DNA of 50,277 bases from Vreelandella glaciei (GCF_013415125.1 NZ_JACCDE010000036.1:1-50277), one strand, 5' to 3'. Positions 1 to 8,602 are shown, counted from the stretch's first letter. Program-made: numbers and translations. Notes: generated by a model from the sequence alone, not told the origin.

Positions 1-123
1 ACTGGCGCGGAACTTGACGTTGGGCATGGCACTGTCTGGGTGAATGGCGATATTCGCTATATTGCCATGCAGTTCAGTAGGTTAGAAGCATTCCTGGGGG
101 CCGGTCTCACGGATTCAGGTTGA
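1..123 (+). CDS. C-terminal end of an unidentified protein (partial)
   Basis: Frame 1 is open from the first base to a TGA at 121-123 and encodes 40 residues. The tail contains alternating polar/hydrophobic stretches (GTVWVNGDIRYIAM) that could be beta strands, ending in GLTDSG. An outer membrane beta-barrel or autotransporter tail is possible, but there is no terminal aromatic residue as is usual for such barrels, so I do not name it. The gene starts outside the window. The 100 bases between it and the next, convergent gene hold no clear terminator. Confidence 0.45.
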   Translation, partial: TGAELDVGHGTVWVNGDIRYIAMQFSRLEAFLGAGLTDSG

Positions 124-225
124 ATTGCAGTAAACAGTGCTAAAGCAGACACAATGCGTGCTTTTGGCAATGCCTCTTCAGCCTAGCTGGTTTAAATAGA
201 TTTACCGGGATAAGTGAGGTAGTGA

Positions 226-1350
226 TTACAGCTCAGGAGGAATTTCCGTCGGTTCCATTTCCACATTTAACTCGAACAAACCGCTACCGGTAGCGCTAAA
301 ACCGCTTGCGCTTACTGTGTAAATACCAGGCAGTAATTGCTCTTGAAGACGGGAATCGGTGCCCCCTGCGCCATCGTCGTCGCTGGCTGCAACGCCTTGA
401 CCACTAATTTCAATCAATGTATCGAAATCAGCGGAGCGCATTTCTAGGGTAACCAACGAGCTCTCTTCCAGCTCCAACTGATAGATCAGTGGTTCACCGC
501 TGTACCAACCACTGAGCGATCCATCGGCAGTGAGTGACCCATCGTTGCGCAGCTCGCCATCGCCCGGTAATTCGTGAGGCGCCACGAAAAGGGTATAAAC
601 ACCATTGCCATCGTCATAAGCACTGCGCGCGGTCAGTGTGTATTCACCGGGCTCAAAGAAATCGGCAATGCGAGCGTCTAAATCACCGGCGCTGTCATCA
701 TCTTCACGGGTATAGCCATTGGGTCCTTCTATGGCTAAATAGGGGTCAAAATCATCAGAGCGCATTTCAAGCTGGTAAAGACCCGCCTCTTCTATGTTCA
801 GCGCTATTTCATCGGCATCGCCCTGCAACCAGCTGTCGAATGGTTCGCCTATTGTTACCGTGTCAGCATCGGTGAGCTCTACGCTGCGGCTATCAATGGT
901 AAATGGGCCATAGCTATAAGCATCGGCACCACTCACCACCACCACATAATCACCGCTTTCTTCGATACGGTGGCGCACCACAGGCGCATTATCGAGCAAC
1001 TGGAGCTGGTCATCGTAAAGAGCCACGACGCCCTGCAAGGCACCGTCGAGAGAGATTTCGACAATCTCACCCGCATCTAAGGCGATGGCATAGCGCATAA
1101 AGCGGCTGCCATCGTTACCGTTCAGTTCGCTCGCCGAGGTTATTTCTCCGCGTGTGCGCTCCGCTAGAGCGAGCCTTTCCAAACCTACAATAGCCTCGGC
1201 GGCCGCTGGCTGATCAGTCGTTTCGGCGTTTTCGGTGGGCGCCTTTTCCGCCATCTCCTCAGTTAGAGGCAACGCCTGAGCGATGAAAAAGCCGACGGCA
1301 GCGCCCCCAAAAGCCACTAATATAAACGCTAGCGAAGCTGATTTAGCCAT
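226..1350 (-). CDS. Secreted protein with PPC-like repeats
   Basis: A 374-residue exported protein. The ATG at 1350 is chosen over one ten codons upstream because AAGGGA sits six bases before it and the product then starts directly with a signal sequence (MAKSASLAFILVAFGG...). After a Glu/Ala-rich linker it carries two to three copies of a beta-sandwich unit of about 90 residues, at roughly residues 75-165, 170-260 and 280-370. Each copy has the pre-peptidase C-terminal (PPC, PF04151) signature: a YQLEMRS-like strand, then DFDPYL/DFDTLI, an acidic DDD turn and a GEYTLTA/GIYTVSA strand. PPC domains usually ride on secreted proteases; here there is no catalytic domain, so the protein may be a free-standing binding or envelope protein. 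The Asp-rich turns suggest calcium binding (inference). A Fur-like operator lies directly upstream. Confidence 0.8.
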   Translation of the reverse strand: MAKSASLAFILVAFGGAAVGFFIAQALPLTEEMAEKAPTENAETTDQPAAAEAIVGLERLALAERTRGEITSASELNGNDGSRFMRYAIALDAGEIVEISLDGALQGVVALYDDQLQLLDNAPVVRHRIEESGDYVVVVSGADAYSYGPFTIDSRSVELTDADTVTIGEPFDSWLQGDADEIALNIEEAGLYQLEMRSDDFDPYLAIEGPNGYTREDDDSAGDLDARIADFFEPGEYTLTARSAYDDGNGVYTLFVAPHELPGDGELRNDGSLTADGSLSGWYSGEPLIYQLELEESSLVTLEMRSADFDTLIEISGQGVAASDDDGAGGTDSRLQEQLLPGIYTVSASGFSATGSGLFELNVEMEPTEIPPEL

Positions 1351-1369
1351 GAACGATCCCTTGTTAAGT

Positions 1370-1388
1370 TGTAATGACAATCATTAAT
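1370..1388 (-). promoter_or_regulatory. Putative Fur box upstream of the PPC-repeat gene
   Basis: On the + strand the site reads TGTAATGACAATCATTAAT. It matches the 19-bp E. coli Fur consensus at 14 positions and contains the perfect dyad TAATGA-CAA-TCATTA (1372-1386). It lies 20 bases upstream of the start codon of the minus-strand gene, where a repressor would block the promoter. The 325-base gap 1351-1675 otherwise holds A+T-rich promoter-like sequence for this gene and for the divergent RlpA-like gene; I see no other clear element in it. Confidence 0.6.
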
Positions 1389-1675
1389 AAATTAAGCAAA
1401 CGTGATTATAAGATGCTTAACGAAATCAAGTGAGCGTTTGATAAAAAATACTGCATTGCAAAAAACTGACTTTTTACTAACTTAACCCTTGGGTTGATAA
1501 GTCACTGAAACGCAAGGGCACGAACATTGCGATTAAAAAATCTTGAAATTGAACCTAATTGCGTCGATCTTCTCAAAGCTTGCTGACCCGCAACGACAAG
1601 GGTACTATCGCAAGGCCTACTCGGCACCTCATCAAAGAATGCGGGATCCGTAATACGCAAAACTGAGGTACTCCT

Positions 1676-2056
1676 ATGGGAGCCCAAAAACGACTGATCC
1701 GAACGATTTGTTTGGCAGCGGTAGTAGTTGGTAGCGCTGCTAATAGTGCTTTCGCACACGAAACAGATACACAGGAAGGCGTCGCCTCCTTTTACAGTGA
1801 CCGCTTTCAAGGAGCCACCACAGCGAGTGGAGAGCCCTTTGACCAGCAGGCACTGACAGCCGCCCACCCTAGTTTGCCGTTTGGCACGAAGGTGTTGGTG
1901 ACGCGCCCGGACACGGGGCAAGAGGTAGAAGTATTGATCAATGACCGCGGCCCCTTCGTTAAAGGGCGCATTATTGATTTATCCAAACGCGCGGCAGTGA
2001 AGCTTGGCATGCTACGCCGCGGTACAGCACCGGTTATGGTAACGCTGTTGGATTAA
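1676..2056 (+). CDS. RlpA-like double-psi beta-barrel protein
   Basis: A 126-residue exported protein. Residues 1-27 form a signal peptide ending at SAFA-HE. The remainder is a compact RlpA-like domain (DPBB, PF03330): GVASFYSDRFQGATTASGEPFD, then LPFGTKVLVTR, then INDRGPFVKGRIIDLSKRAA. These are the conserved blocks of septal lytic transglycosylases and related barwin-like proteins, including the catalytic-region Asp of NDRGPF. There is no SPOR domain and no lipobox cysteine, so this is the short soluble periplasmic type rather than full RlpA. GAGGT precedes the ATG by eight bases. It stands alone and is followed by a strong terminator. Peptidoglycan cleavage is known for some family members and only inferred here. 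Confidence 0.85.
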   Translation: MGAQKRLIRTICLAAVVVGSAANSAFAHETDTQEGVASFYSDRFQGATTASGEPFDQQALTAAHPSLPFGTKVLVTRPDTGQEVEVLINDRGPFVKGRIIDLSKRAAVKLGMLRRGTAPVMVTLLD

Positions 2057-2144
2057 CGGATAACACATTCTTGGTTGGTGTGTGATACCCCTTAGCCTAA
2101 TTAATGCGACAGTAAACCAGTCAAAATAGTGCCACTCTATAAAT

Positions 2145-2178
2145 ACAGGGCGACCAGCAATGGTCGCCCTGTTTCTTT
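2145..2178 (+). terminator. Rho-independent terminator after the RlpA-like gene
   Basis: A perfect 12-bp stem (ACAGGGCGACCA / TGGTCGCCCTGT) closes a GCAA tetraloop and is followed by TTCTTTT. It lies 88 bases after the stop codon of the RlpA-like gene. Confidence 0.9.
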
Positions 2179-2315
2179 TGAGGTGCTTTATCTCTTACCG
2201 CTTTCTCATGCATGGCGAACTTGCAAGCAAGCTAATGGTCTCTATGCTGCAAGGAGTTTAACGCGCGTAGCTGAAACAGATAGCTCAAAGCGCCATTTAT
2301 TCGCAGGAGGCATTT

Positions 2316-3320
2316 ATGCAGTCACAGTTTTATACGCTCACCGATTATCCCCGCGGCCTACCCGATCGCGCTCTGTTTAAACTGGAGACGCAGACGCTGC
2401 CTGAGCTAGCCGACGGCGAAGTGCGAATTCGTAATCGCTGGCTCTCTGTAGACCCTTATATGCGGGGCCGCATGAATGGCGTTCGCACTTATGTAGACCC
2501 CTTTGAACTCGGCAAACCCATGGAAGGCGGTGCCATTGGTGAAGTGATCGAGTCCAATGATCCAAGCTTAAAAGTAGGTGACAACGTCAGCCACATGGGC
2601 GGCTGGCGTGATATTGCCCAACTGCCTGCCCAAGGGGTGACGCCATTACCCGACCTTGATGTTCCTGAACAGGCTTACCTGGGTGTGTTAGGCATGCCGG
2701 GCATGACCGCCTGGACCGGTCTTAATTTGATTGCAGAGTGCAAACCGGGCGATAACGTTCTGGTCAGTGCGGCCAGCGGTGCGGTTGGTTCGTTGGCGGT
2801 TCAGTTAGCCAAAGCAAAAGGATGTCATGTAGTGGGCATTGCGGGTGCTGCTCATAAGCTCGCTTGGCTTGAATCACTGGGTGTCGAACCGGTCAGCTAT
2901 CGCGATCGCAATGCGCATGAATTAAGCGACGCCATTAAGCTCGCAAGCCCCAACGGTATTGATGTGTATTATGAAAATGTGGGTGGCATTTGCCTGGAAG
3001 CTGCCCTCAGCCAGTTAAATGAAGGCGCCAGAATCGCGGTGTGCGGTATGATCGACGATTACAACGCCGCAGAGCCCACTCCCGGCCCCAGCAACCTTTC
3101 GCAACTGGTGATACGAAAAGCCAAGATGCAGGGTTTTATCGTGGCAGATCACTGGTCGAGCTATCCCTACTTCCTAAACGAAGTGGCCCCGCAAGTCGCC
3201 GCTGGCAAACTGGCTTATAAAGAAACCGTGAAAGAGGGTTTAGAGAGCACCCCAGAGGCTTTCTTGGCACTGTTTGAGGGCGGTAATACCGGTAAGATGC
3301 TGGTCAAACTAGACAGCTAA
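2316..3320 (+). CDS. NADP-dependent CurA-type oxidoreductase (MDR superfamily)
   Basis: 334 residues, typical of the zinc-independent medium-chain reductases that include E. coli CurA (curcumin/dihydrocurcumin reductase) and leukotriene B4 12-hydroxydehydrogenase. The N-terminal GroES-like domain shows SVDPYMRGRM, the family signature around residues 43-52. The Rossmann domain has the glycine motif AASGAVGSLAVQLAK (about residues 151-165), then DVYYENVGG and a C-terminal GGNTGKMLVKL, all conserved. The proteins reduce C=C bonds of alpha,beta-unsaturated carbonyls with NADPH in the cytoplasm; the natural substrate is unknown. AGGAGG five bases before the ATG fixes the start. The gene is monocistronic between two terminators. 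Confidence 0.9.
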   Translation: MQSQFYTLTDYPRGLPDRALFKLETQTLPELADGEVRIRNRWLSVDPYMRGRMNGVRTYVDPFELGKPMEGGAIGEVIESNDPSLKVGDNVSHMGGWRDIAQLPAQGVTPLPDLDVPEQAYLGVLGMPGMTAWTGLNLIAECKPGDNVLVSAASGAVGSLAVQLAKAKGCHVVGIAGAAHKLAWLESLGVEPVSYRDRNAHELSDAIKLASPNGIDVYYENVGGICLEAALSQLNEGARIAVCGMIDDYNAAEPTPGPSNLSQLVIRKAKMQGFIVADHWSSYPYFLNEVAPQVAAGKLAYKETVKEGLESTPEAFLALFEGGNTGKMLVKLDS

Positions 3321-3366
3321 TCGTTGCGTTAGATTAAACTTACAGGTGCTCACTACCCCACACCCC

Positions 3367-3400
3367 AAAAGCCGCGCTACGTTGATAGTGCGGCTTTTTT
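3367..3400 (+). terminator. Rho-independent terminator after the CurA-type gene
   Basis: AAAAGCCGC pairs with GCGGCTTTT (3390-3398). The stem extends inward through a G-T wobble to a six-base loop, and the outer arm runs into TTTTTT. Confidence 0.9.
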
Positions 3401-3487
3401 ATTGATCACTGTTCATGCTTACCTACCAGAAATCATTAGACCAAAAGCGAATTGATTATTAAAATCGATTAGCTGTTGAGATGTGTT

Positions 3488-3559
3488 TTAACCCATCGGC
3501 ATTGCTGATGGGTTAAGGCTCACTGCTGAATCGCCGCTTAGCAGCCACTACTAAGCGGC
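3488..3559 (+). promoter_or_regulatory. Two tandem hairpins in front of gcd
   Basis: The first hairpin pairs TTAACCCATCGGC (3488-3500) with GCTGATGGGTTAA (3504-3516), 13 bp with one G-T pair and a 3-base loop. The second pairs GCCGCTTAG (3533-3541) with CTAAGCGGC (3551-3559), 9 bp around a 9-base loop. Neither is followed by a T run, so neither is a classical terminator. They end 30 bases before the gcd start codon and probably lie in its 5' leader or overlap its promoter. An attenuator, RNA-stability element or operator role is possible but unproven. Confidence 0.4.
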
Positions 3560-3589
3560 ATTAACTCGTTGTTAAATAGGGGTTACCTC

Positions 3590-6136
3590 ATGGATGAACA
3601 CTTACGTACGCACAGCAGATGGCCGCTATTACTGCTTGGCCTTTTGCTAGTGGCGGCGGGACTTGCCTTGGCCATTGGCGGCGGCAAGCTGCTTAGCGTA
3701 GGCGGCAGTGCTTATTACTTAATTACCGGCATAGGCGTTATCGCCAGCGGTGTTTTACTGGCAATACGCCGGGGAGCAGCGCTCTGGCTGTATGCGCTTA
3801 TCTTGTTTGCGACGCTTGTATGGGCGTTATGGGAAGTCGGATTAGACTGGTGGCAGTTGGTGCCACGCGTTGCGATCCTCTGTCTAATCGGAATTATTCT
3901 ACTGCTTCCCTGGTGGCGTAAACCGTTACATTCACGGGGCGGCAGCTTGGCATTGGTAGGTAGCATTATTGCTGCCATCTTGGTGGCTATTGCGAGCCAG
4001 TTAAGCGACCCAGGCAGAATCGAAGGGACGATTTCCAACCCCAACGAAGCGGCTAGCACCGTTAACCCTGCGCAAGTAGCGGGAGACGACTGGCCCGCCT
4101 ATGGCGGCACCAACGCAGGCACTCACTACTCCTCGCTTGAACAGATTACGCCTGACAACATCGGCGAACTGGAAGAGGTATGGCGCATTCAAACCGGCGA
4201 TGTGGCGGGGCCCAGCGCGCCGCCCGAAATCACCAACCAGAATACCCCGCTTAAAGTAAACGACAGCCTATATATTTGTACCTCGCACAGCCGCGCGATG
4301 GCGCTCTCCCCGGAAACAGGGGAAACATTGTGGGAGTTTGACCCCGAGGTGAGCACGCTGGGTGCCGAGGATTTCTCGCTCTGGGCGCATATGACCTGCC
4401 GCGGCCTCGCCTACTACGATGCGGCTAATTACGCCGCTGGTTCAGACACTAGCGAAACAGCGGATGACAGCGAGGCCGGCAACAATAGCGCCGCGACGAG
4501 TGACACAGCGCTCTCTTTCGACATCTTCGATAACAATGATATTTTCAGCCTCGACCTCTCTTTCCTATCCTTGATGTTTGGCGCTGAAAATGAAGGCAAC
4601 TCGCAGCCCATGCTTAGCGAAACGGATGTCATGTGCCCACGCAGGCTTTACCTGCCCACCGCTGATGCGCGTTTAATTGCACTGAATGCTGACACCGGTG
4701 AACGGTGCGCCAACTTTGGCGAGAATGGTGAAGTCGACTTGACCAACAATATTGGCGACTTCGACCCTGGTGGTTACTACTCCACCTCGCCTGCGACAGT
4801 AACTGAAAATCTGGTTATTCTTGGTGGACACGTTACCGACAACAGCTCCACTGATGAGCCTTCTGGCGTCATTCGCGCTTTTGACGTGCATACCGGCGAG
4901 TTGGTGTGGAACTGGGATAGCGGTAACCCCGATGACACCGAACCACTAGCTGAAGGCGAAACCTACACCCGTAACTCGCCTAACGTATGGGCGCCGATTA
5001 GCGTAGATGAAGAACTCGGCATGGTTTACCTGCCCATGGGCAACGCGACGCCTGACCAGTATGGCGCTAACCGTAGCGAAAACGATGAAACCTATAGCGC
5101 AGGCTTGGTGGCACTTAACTTGGCAGATGGCCAAGTGGAATGGGTTTATCAGTTTGTCCATCACGACTTATGGGATATGGACACACCCGCCCAACCGGTG
5201 CTGATTGACCTGGCCACAAATGAAGGCACCCAGCCCGCGGTGATTCAGCCGACCAAGCAAGGCAGCCTTTACGTTTTGAACCGTGAAACCGGTGAGCCGA
5301 TTGTGCCCATCGAAGAGGTGCCTGCTCCGCAAGGCGCTGTTGAAGGCGACTGGACAGCGGAAACACAGCCGCGCTCAGCGCTAAACCTGCTGCCTCCCCC
5401 GCTCACCGAACGCGATATGTGGGGTGCGTCACCGTTTGACCAAATGATGTGCCGCATTCAGTTCAACTCGTTGCGTTATGAAGGCCAGTACACGCCGCCT
5501 TCGCTGGAAGGCAGTATTGTTTATCCGGGCAATGTCGGGGTAATGAACTGGGGTGGCGTCGCTGTTGATCCTGAGCGTCAAGCGTTGTTTACCGGTGCTA
5601 AATACCTGGCATTCGTCTCCACCCTGGTACCTCGCGAAGAGGTAGAAGAAGGCCAAGGCTCGGCCAGCGAACAGGGGTTGCAGCCTAATGCAGGCGCCCC
5701 CTATGCCGTTGAGCTTGGCCCACTGCTTTCCGTGCTAGGGCTGCCCTGCCAAGCACCCTCCTGGGGTGATGTGGCCGGTATCGATCTACAAAGCGCAGAA
5801 GTGGTATGGAAACACCGTAATGGCACGACACGCGACAGCATGCCGTTCGACCTGCCGATTGGGCTGAATGTCGGTGTTCCCGCACTCGGCGGCCCGATCA
5901 CCACTGCGGGCGGTGTATCGTTTCTGAGCGGCACGCTAGATCAGTACCTGCGTGGCTACGACATCACCTCTGGCGAGGAAGTGTATAAAGCGCGCCTGCC
6001 AGCAGGTGGTCAAGCCACACCCATGACCTACACCGGCGAAGATGGTCGTCAGTACGTCGTGGTCACGGCAGGGGGTCACGGCACCTTTGGCACCAAAATG
6101 GGTGACTATGTGATTGGCTACGCGCTGCCTGAATAA
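3590..6136 (+). CDS. gcd: Membrane-bound PQQ-dependent glucose dehydrogenase
   Basis: 848 residues from the ATG at 3590, preceded by AGGGG; a TTG seven codons upstream is less likely. It oxidises glucose (or another aldose) to gluconolactone at the periplasmic face of the inner membrane, passing electrons to ubiquinone with PQQ as cofactor. The first 140 residues hold about five membrane segments, as in E. coli Gcd. The eight-bladed quinoprotein propeller follows: DWPAYGGTNAGTHYSSL, MTCRGLAYY, MCPRRLYLPTADARLIALNA, FVHHDLWDMDTPAQPVL and GGHGTFGTKMGDYVIGY all match Gcd landmarks. Compared with E. coli Gcd as I remember it, an acidic, Ser/Asp-rich insert of roughly 50-60 residues sits between MTCRGLAYY and MCPRR. 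No PQQ synthesis genes are nearby; the convergent neighbour is a PqqU-like receptor. The quinate/shikimate branch of the family is the alternative, but the motifs favour glucose. Confidence 0.9.
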   Translation: MDEHLRTHSRWPLLLLGLLLVAAGLALAIGGGKLLSVGGSAYYLITGIGVIASGVLLAIRRGAALWLYALILFATLVWALWEVGLDWWQLVPRVAILCLIGIILLLPWWRKPLHSRGGSLALVGSIIAAILVAIASQLSDPGRIEGTISNPNEAASTVNPAQVAGDDWPAYGGTNAGTHYSSLEQITPDNIGELEEVWRIQTGDVAGPSAPPEITNQNTPLKVNDSLYICTSHSRAMALSPETGETLWEFDPEVSTLGAEDFSLWAHMTCRGLAYYDAANYAAGSDTSETADDSEAGNNSAATSDTALSFDIFDNNDIFSLDLSFLSLMFGAENEGNSQPMLSETDVMCPRRLYLPTADARLIALNADTGERCANFGENGEVDLTNNIGDFDPGGYYSTSPATVTENLVILGGHVTDNSSTDEPSGVIRAFDVHTGELVWNWDSGNPDDTEPLAEGETYTRNSPNVWAPISVDEELGMVYLPMGNATPDQYGANRSENDETYSAGLVALNLADGQVEWVYQFVHHDLWDMDTPAQPVLIDLATNEGTQPAVIQPTKQGSLYVLNRETGEPIVPIEEVPAPQGAVEGDWTAETQPRSALNLLPPPLTERDMWGASPFDQMMCRIQFNSLRYEGQYTPPSLEGSIVYPGNVGVMNWGGVAVDPERQALFTGAKYLAFVSTLVPREEVEEGQGSASEQGLQPNAGAPYAVELGPLLSVLGLPCQAPSWGDVAGIDLQSAEVVWKHRNGTTRDSMPFDLPIGLNVGVPALGGPITTAGGVSFLSGTLDQYLRGYDITSGEEVYKARLPAGGQATPMTYTGEDGRQYVVVTAGGHGTFGTKMGDYVIGYALPE

Positions 6137-6163
6137 CCGATCGAACTAATAGACCCACCAACG

Positions 6164-6198
6164 AAAACGGGCGACCCAATGGGCCGCCCGTTTTTATT
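6164..6198. terminator. Bidirectional terminator between gcd and the receptor gene
   Basis: AAAACGGGCG (6164-6173) pairs with CGCCCGTTTT (6185-6194), with a further CCC/GGG pairing around an AAT loop. T runs are present on both strands, so it can serve both converging genes. Confidence 0.88.
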
Positions 6199-6208
6199 TA
6201 TGCAGCGT

Positions 6209-8275
6209 TTAGAAACGCACTTCTAATCCGCCATAAACGCTGCGTCCAGGAGCAGATTCATAGAAACGACCAAAAGTGCCGTTCAAGCGCACATTGGAAT
6301 AATGCTCTTCATCTAATAGGTTGCGCACGCCCACATAGGCATTTAGCCGCGTATCGCTGCCCAACTGCCAACCATCTCCCACACGCAGATTGACCAGCCA
6401 GTAGCTATCGACCTCGGTTTCATTGGCATTGTCCGCCACCAAGTCACCCACGTATTGGGTTTCCAGGGTCGCAAAGCGTTCATCAACTCCTTCCCAGGTT
6501 AGCTGGTTGAACCAGGTCTGTTCAGGTAAGCCGGGGATGCGGTTGCCGCCAAAGCTTTCCGTTGGTGTGGCAAATTGATCAAATTCATAGCGCGCCAGCG
6601 TCAGGGCGCTATCCAACCGCCACTGGTCGGCTAACTGCCAACCGAGCGCCAACTCGATACCGTCACGATCAGTATCACCCGCGTTCTGGTAGAGCGTGCG
6701 CCCCCCATTTTCCTCTTCGTAAGGGACTAGCTCATCGCGCACGCGTACTGAAAACAGCGCCAAGTCATAATCCATTGCGAGTGGCCCCACATAGCCACGC
6801 AACCCCACCTCGCGGTTCCACGCTTTTTGTGGCTCAACCGCCGGGTTAAAACCGCCGCCCGCTGGGTTAGCAAACTCTGAGAACGTTGGGGTTTCAAAGG
6901 CGGTGCCGGTGTTGATATACGCCTGATGCTGTGGGCGATAGCGGTAGCTAAGCCCCGCCGAGCCGCTCCACTCATTAAAGGTTTGCTCGCCGCTTTGATC
7001 ACCATCGCTCTGATAGCGATCATCTACTTCCAACTCCACCCGATCAAAGCGAGCGCCAAGCGAAAGCGTGACCTGCTCGGTTAAAGCCAAATCACCTTGA
7101 GCAAACACCCCAGCCGAGGTTGCCGTTTGGGTCTCTTCCGCCAGTTGCTCACCAACAACACCCTGCGGATTGACATCGTTCCTAAAGCGCTCGTCGTCTT
7201 GGCGAGCCACATCCACACCGGTGATATAGCTCAGCGGTAGGCTGCCCAGGCTGACCTCATGGTGATACTCGGCGCTCGCGCCCAGGTAATCACGCTGGTA
7301 GCCGATGCGGCTGTCACCTACGTAGGGCAGTTGCTGCTCAAAATCGCGTTGGGAGATAAAGCCTTTTAAGTAGAACTCGCCAGGGCCTGCGGACAAATCT
7401 TCGTACTGTAAGCCGAGGAGCTGTTGATCAACGTTCTGACCGGCATCCAGCGCCAGGGAGTTCGGCGCTGCCTGATCGCGGCCACTCGCCACCTCACTTG
7501 CATTCAGCGCACCGGGATCTTCAGAGCGGGGGTTATCGAGCAGATTGATAATCGCGGTTAACGCACGGTCGCTGCCTAACTCGCGGCGTAGTTTGGCATT
7601 CAACAGGTACTTTTCCGTGGAGCTCTGCTCTCGATAGCCATCGACATTAAGCGCTGAAAAGCTCACATGGTGCGACCAATCCCCTTGGGCGCCACCGGTT
7701 TGCACGACCGCCTTACGGTAGCCATCGCTTCCCACCTCGGTACGCACGCTCGAACCAGGGTTATCGCGCCCATTTGCGGTGGTGATATCAATCACCCCGC
7801 CCGCCGCATTGCCATAAAGCACCGAAGAAGGCCCACGGATGACTTCAATACGCTCAGCGCTGTCCAGATCAATGGCATCTAACTGCGCCTGACCGTCCGG
7901 CAGCGTGTAGGGAATACCATCGACCATCACGGTAATACCGCGCACGCCAAACGGCGCGCGAGCACCAAAACCGCGGATGGAAATGCGCTGGCCCTGGGCG
8001 AAGTTATCGCGGTTCTGCAGAAAAACACCCGGTACTCGCACCAGCGACTCATCCAATCGCGCGCGCTGCTGACCTTGCGCAATGGCTTCGCGGTCAATGG
8101 TGGAAACCGCCGCGGGCGTATCATATAGCTCACGCGCCAAACGAGGCGCGGTCACCTCCATGGTGGACAGGTTAGTGTTATTCGCTGGGCTCTCTTGAGC
8201 CCAGCTTTGACTTGCTACAAAGCAGCTCAACACCCCTAAAGATGCGGTGGTGAATTTTAATATTATGTTGGGCAT
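6209..8275 (-). CDS. pqqU: TonB-dependent receptor, PqqU/YncD-like (probable PQQ uptake)
   Basis: 688 residues with a signal peptide (cleavage near QSWA-QE), a plug domain (about 40-150) and a C-terminal beta barrel ending in aromatic VRF. Compared from memory with E. coli YncD/PqqU (about 700 residues), the plug is very close: DTPAAVS, RVPGVFLQNRDNFAQ, SIRGFGARAPFGVRGI, VDGIPYTLPDGQAQ, IEVIRGPSSVLYGNAAGGV. The barrel also matches at the end (GRFYESAPGR). PqqU imports the cofactor pyrroloquinoline quinone across the outer membrane using TonB energy. The converging neighbour is a PQQ-dependent dehydrogenase, which makes PQQ uptake by far the best hypothesis. GGGAGG precedes the ATG. No STN signalling domain and no Fur box were seen. 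The substrate is inferred; a siderophore or other ligand is not excluded. Confidence 0.8.
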   Translation of the reverse strand: MPNIILKFTTASLGVLSCFVASQSWAQESPANNTNLSTMEVTAPRLARELYDTPAAVSTIDREAIAQGQQRARLDESLVRVPGVFLQNRDNFAQGQRISIRGFGARAPFGVRGITVMVDGIPYTLPDGQAQLDAIDLDSAERIEVIRGPSSVLYGNAAGGVIDITTANGRDNPGSSVRTEVGSDGYRKAVVQTGGAQGDWSHHVSFSALNVDGYREQSSTEKYLLNAKLRRELGSDRALTAIINLLDNPRSEDPGALNASEVASGRDQAAPNSLALDAGQNVDQQLLGLQYEDLSAGPGEFYLKGFISQRDFEQQLPYVGDSRIGYQRDYLGASAEYHHEVSLGSLPLSYITGVDVARQDDERFRNDVNPQGVVGEQLAEETQTATSAGVFAQGDLALTEQVTLSLGARFDRVELEVDDRYQSDGDQSGEQTFNEWSGSAGLSYRYRPQHQAYINTGTAFETPTFSEFANPAGGGFNPAVEPQKAWNREVGLRGYVGPLAMDYDLALFSVRVRDELVPYEEENGGRTLYQNAGDTDRDGIELALGWQLADQWRLDSALTLARYEFDQFATPTESFGGNRIPGLPEQTWFNQLTWEGVDERFATLETQYVGDLVADNANETEVDSYWLVNLRVGDGWQLGSDTRLNAYVGVRNLLDEEHYSNVRLNGTFGRFYESAPGRSVYGGLEVRF

Positions 8276-8428
8276 GGGGTCCCTCCCAGATAGTGTTAGT
8301 GGAAATTAAAAGTGTAAATGAACGATTTTCTATTGGGTTAGTCTCAGCTTGTTCACCAAGGCCTGGATAAAACTTCCGACAGTGCCTACACTTGTACAAG
8401 TTACACCCCTGAAAGCAAAGGAGGCTTC

Positions 8429-8602
8429 ATGGCGTTTACAGCGACTGATCCAATTAAGATGATTTTTGCCGTTATACTTCCCCCACTCGGCGTATTTTTT
8501 GAGGTCGGTTTTAAAGGGCATTTCTGGCTGAACATTATCCTAACGCTATTTGGCTTCATTCCGGGCATCATTCATGCGTTTTATGTGATATTGAAGCACT
8601 AG
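8429..8602 (+). CDS. Pmp3/YqaE family small membrane protein (UPF0057)
   Basis: 57 residues with two hydrophobic helices separated by a short polar turn. The family signature is visible: ILPPLGVFFEVG in the first half and WLNIILTLFGFIPGIIHAFYVI in the second, as in E. coli YqaE and yeast Pmp3. These proteolipids are linked to membrane potential and to salt or cold stress, which would suit a halophile. AAGGAG lies five bases before the ATG and a strong terminator follows the stop by about 30 bases. It is divergent from the PqqU-like gene and appears to be a single-gene unit. Confidence 0.9.
   Translation: MAFTATDPIKMIFAVILPPLGVFFEVGFKGHFWLNIILTLFGFIPGIIHAFYVILKH

Noticed and set aside
2129..2380. 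Short open frame between the RlpA-like and CurA-type genes
   Set aside because: It runs through the terminator hairpin and overlaps the CurA start in another frame, without a ribosome site.
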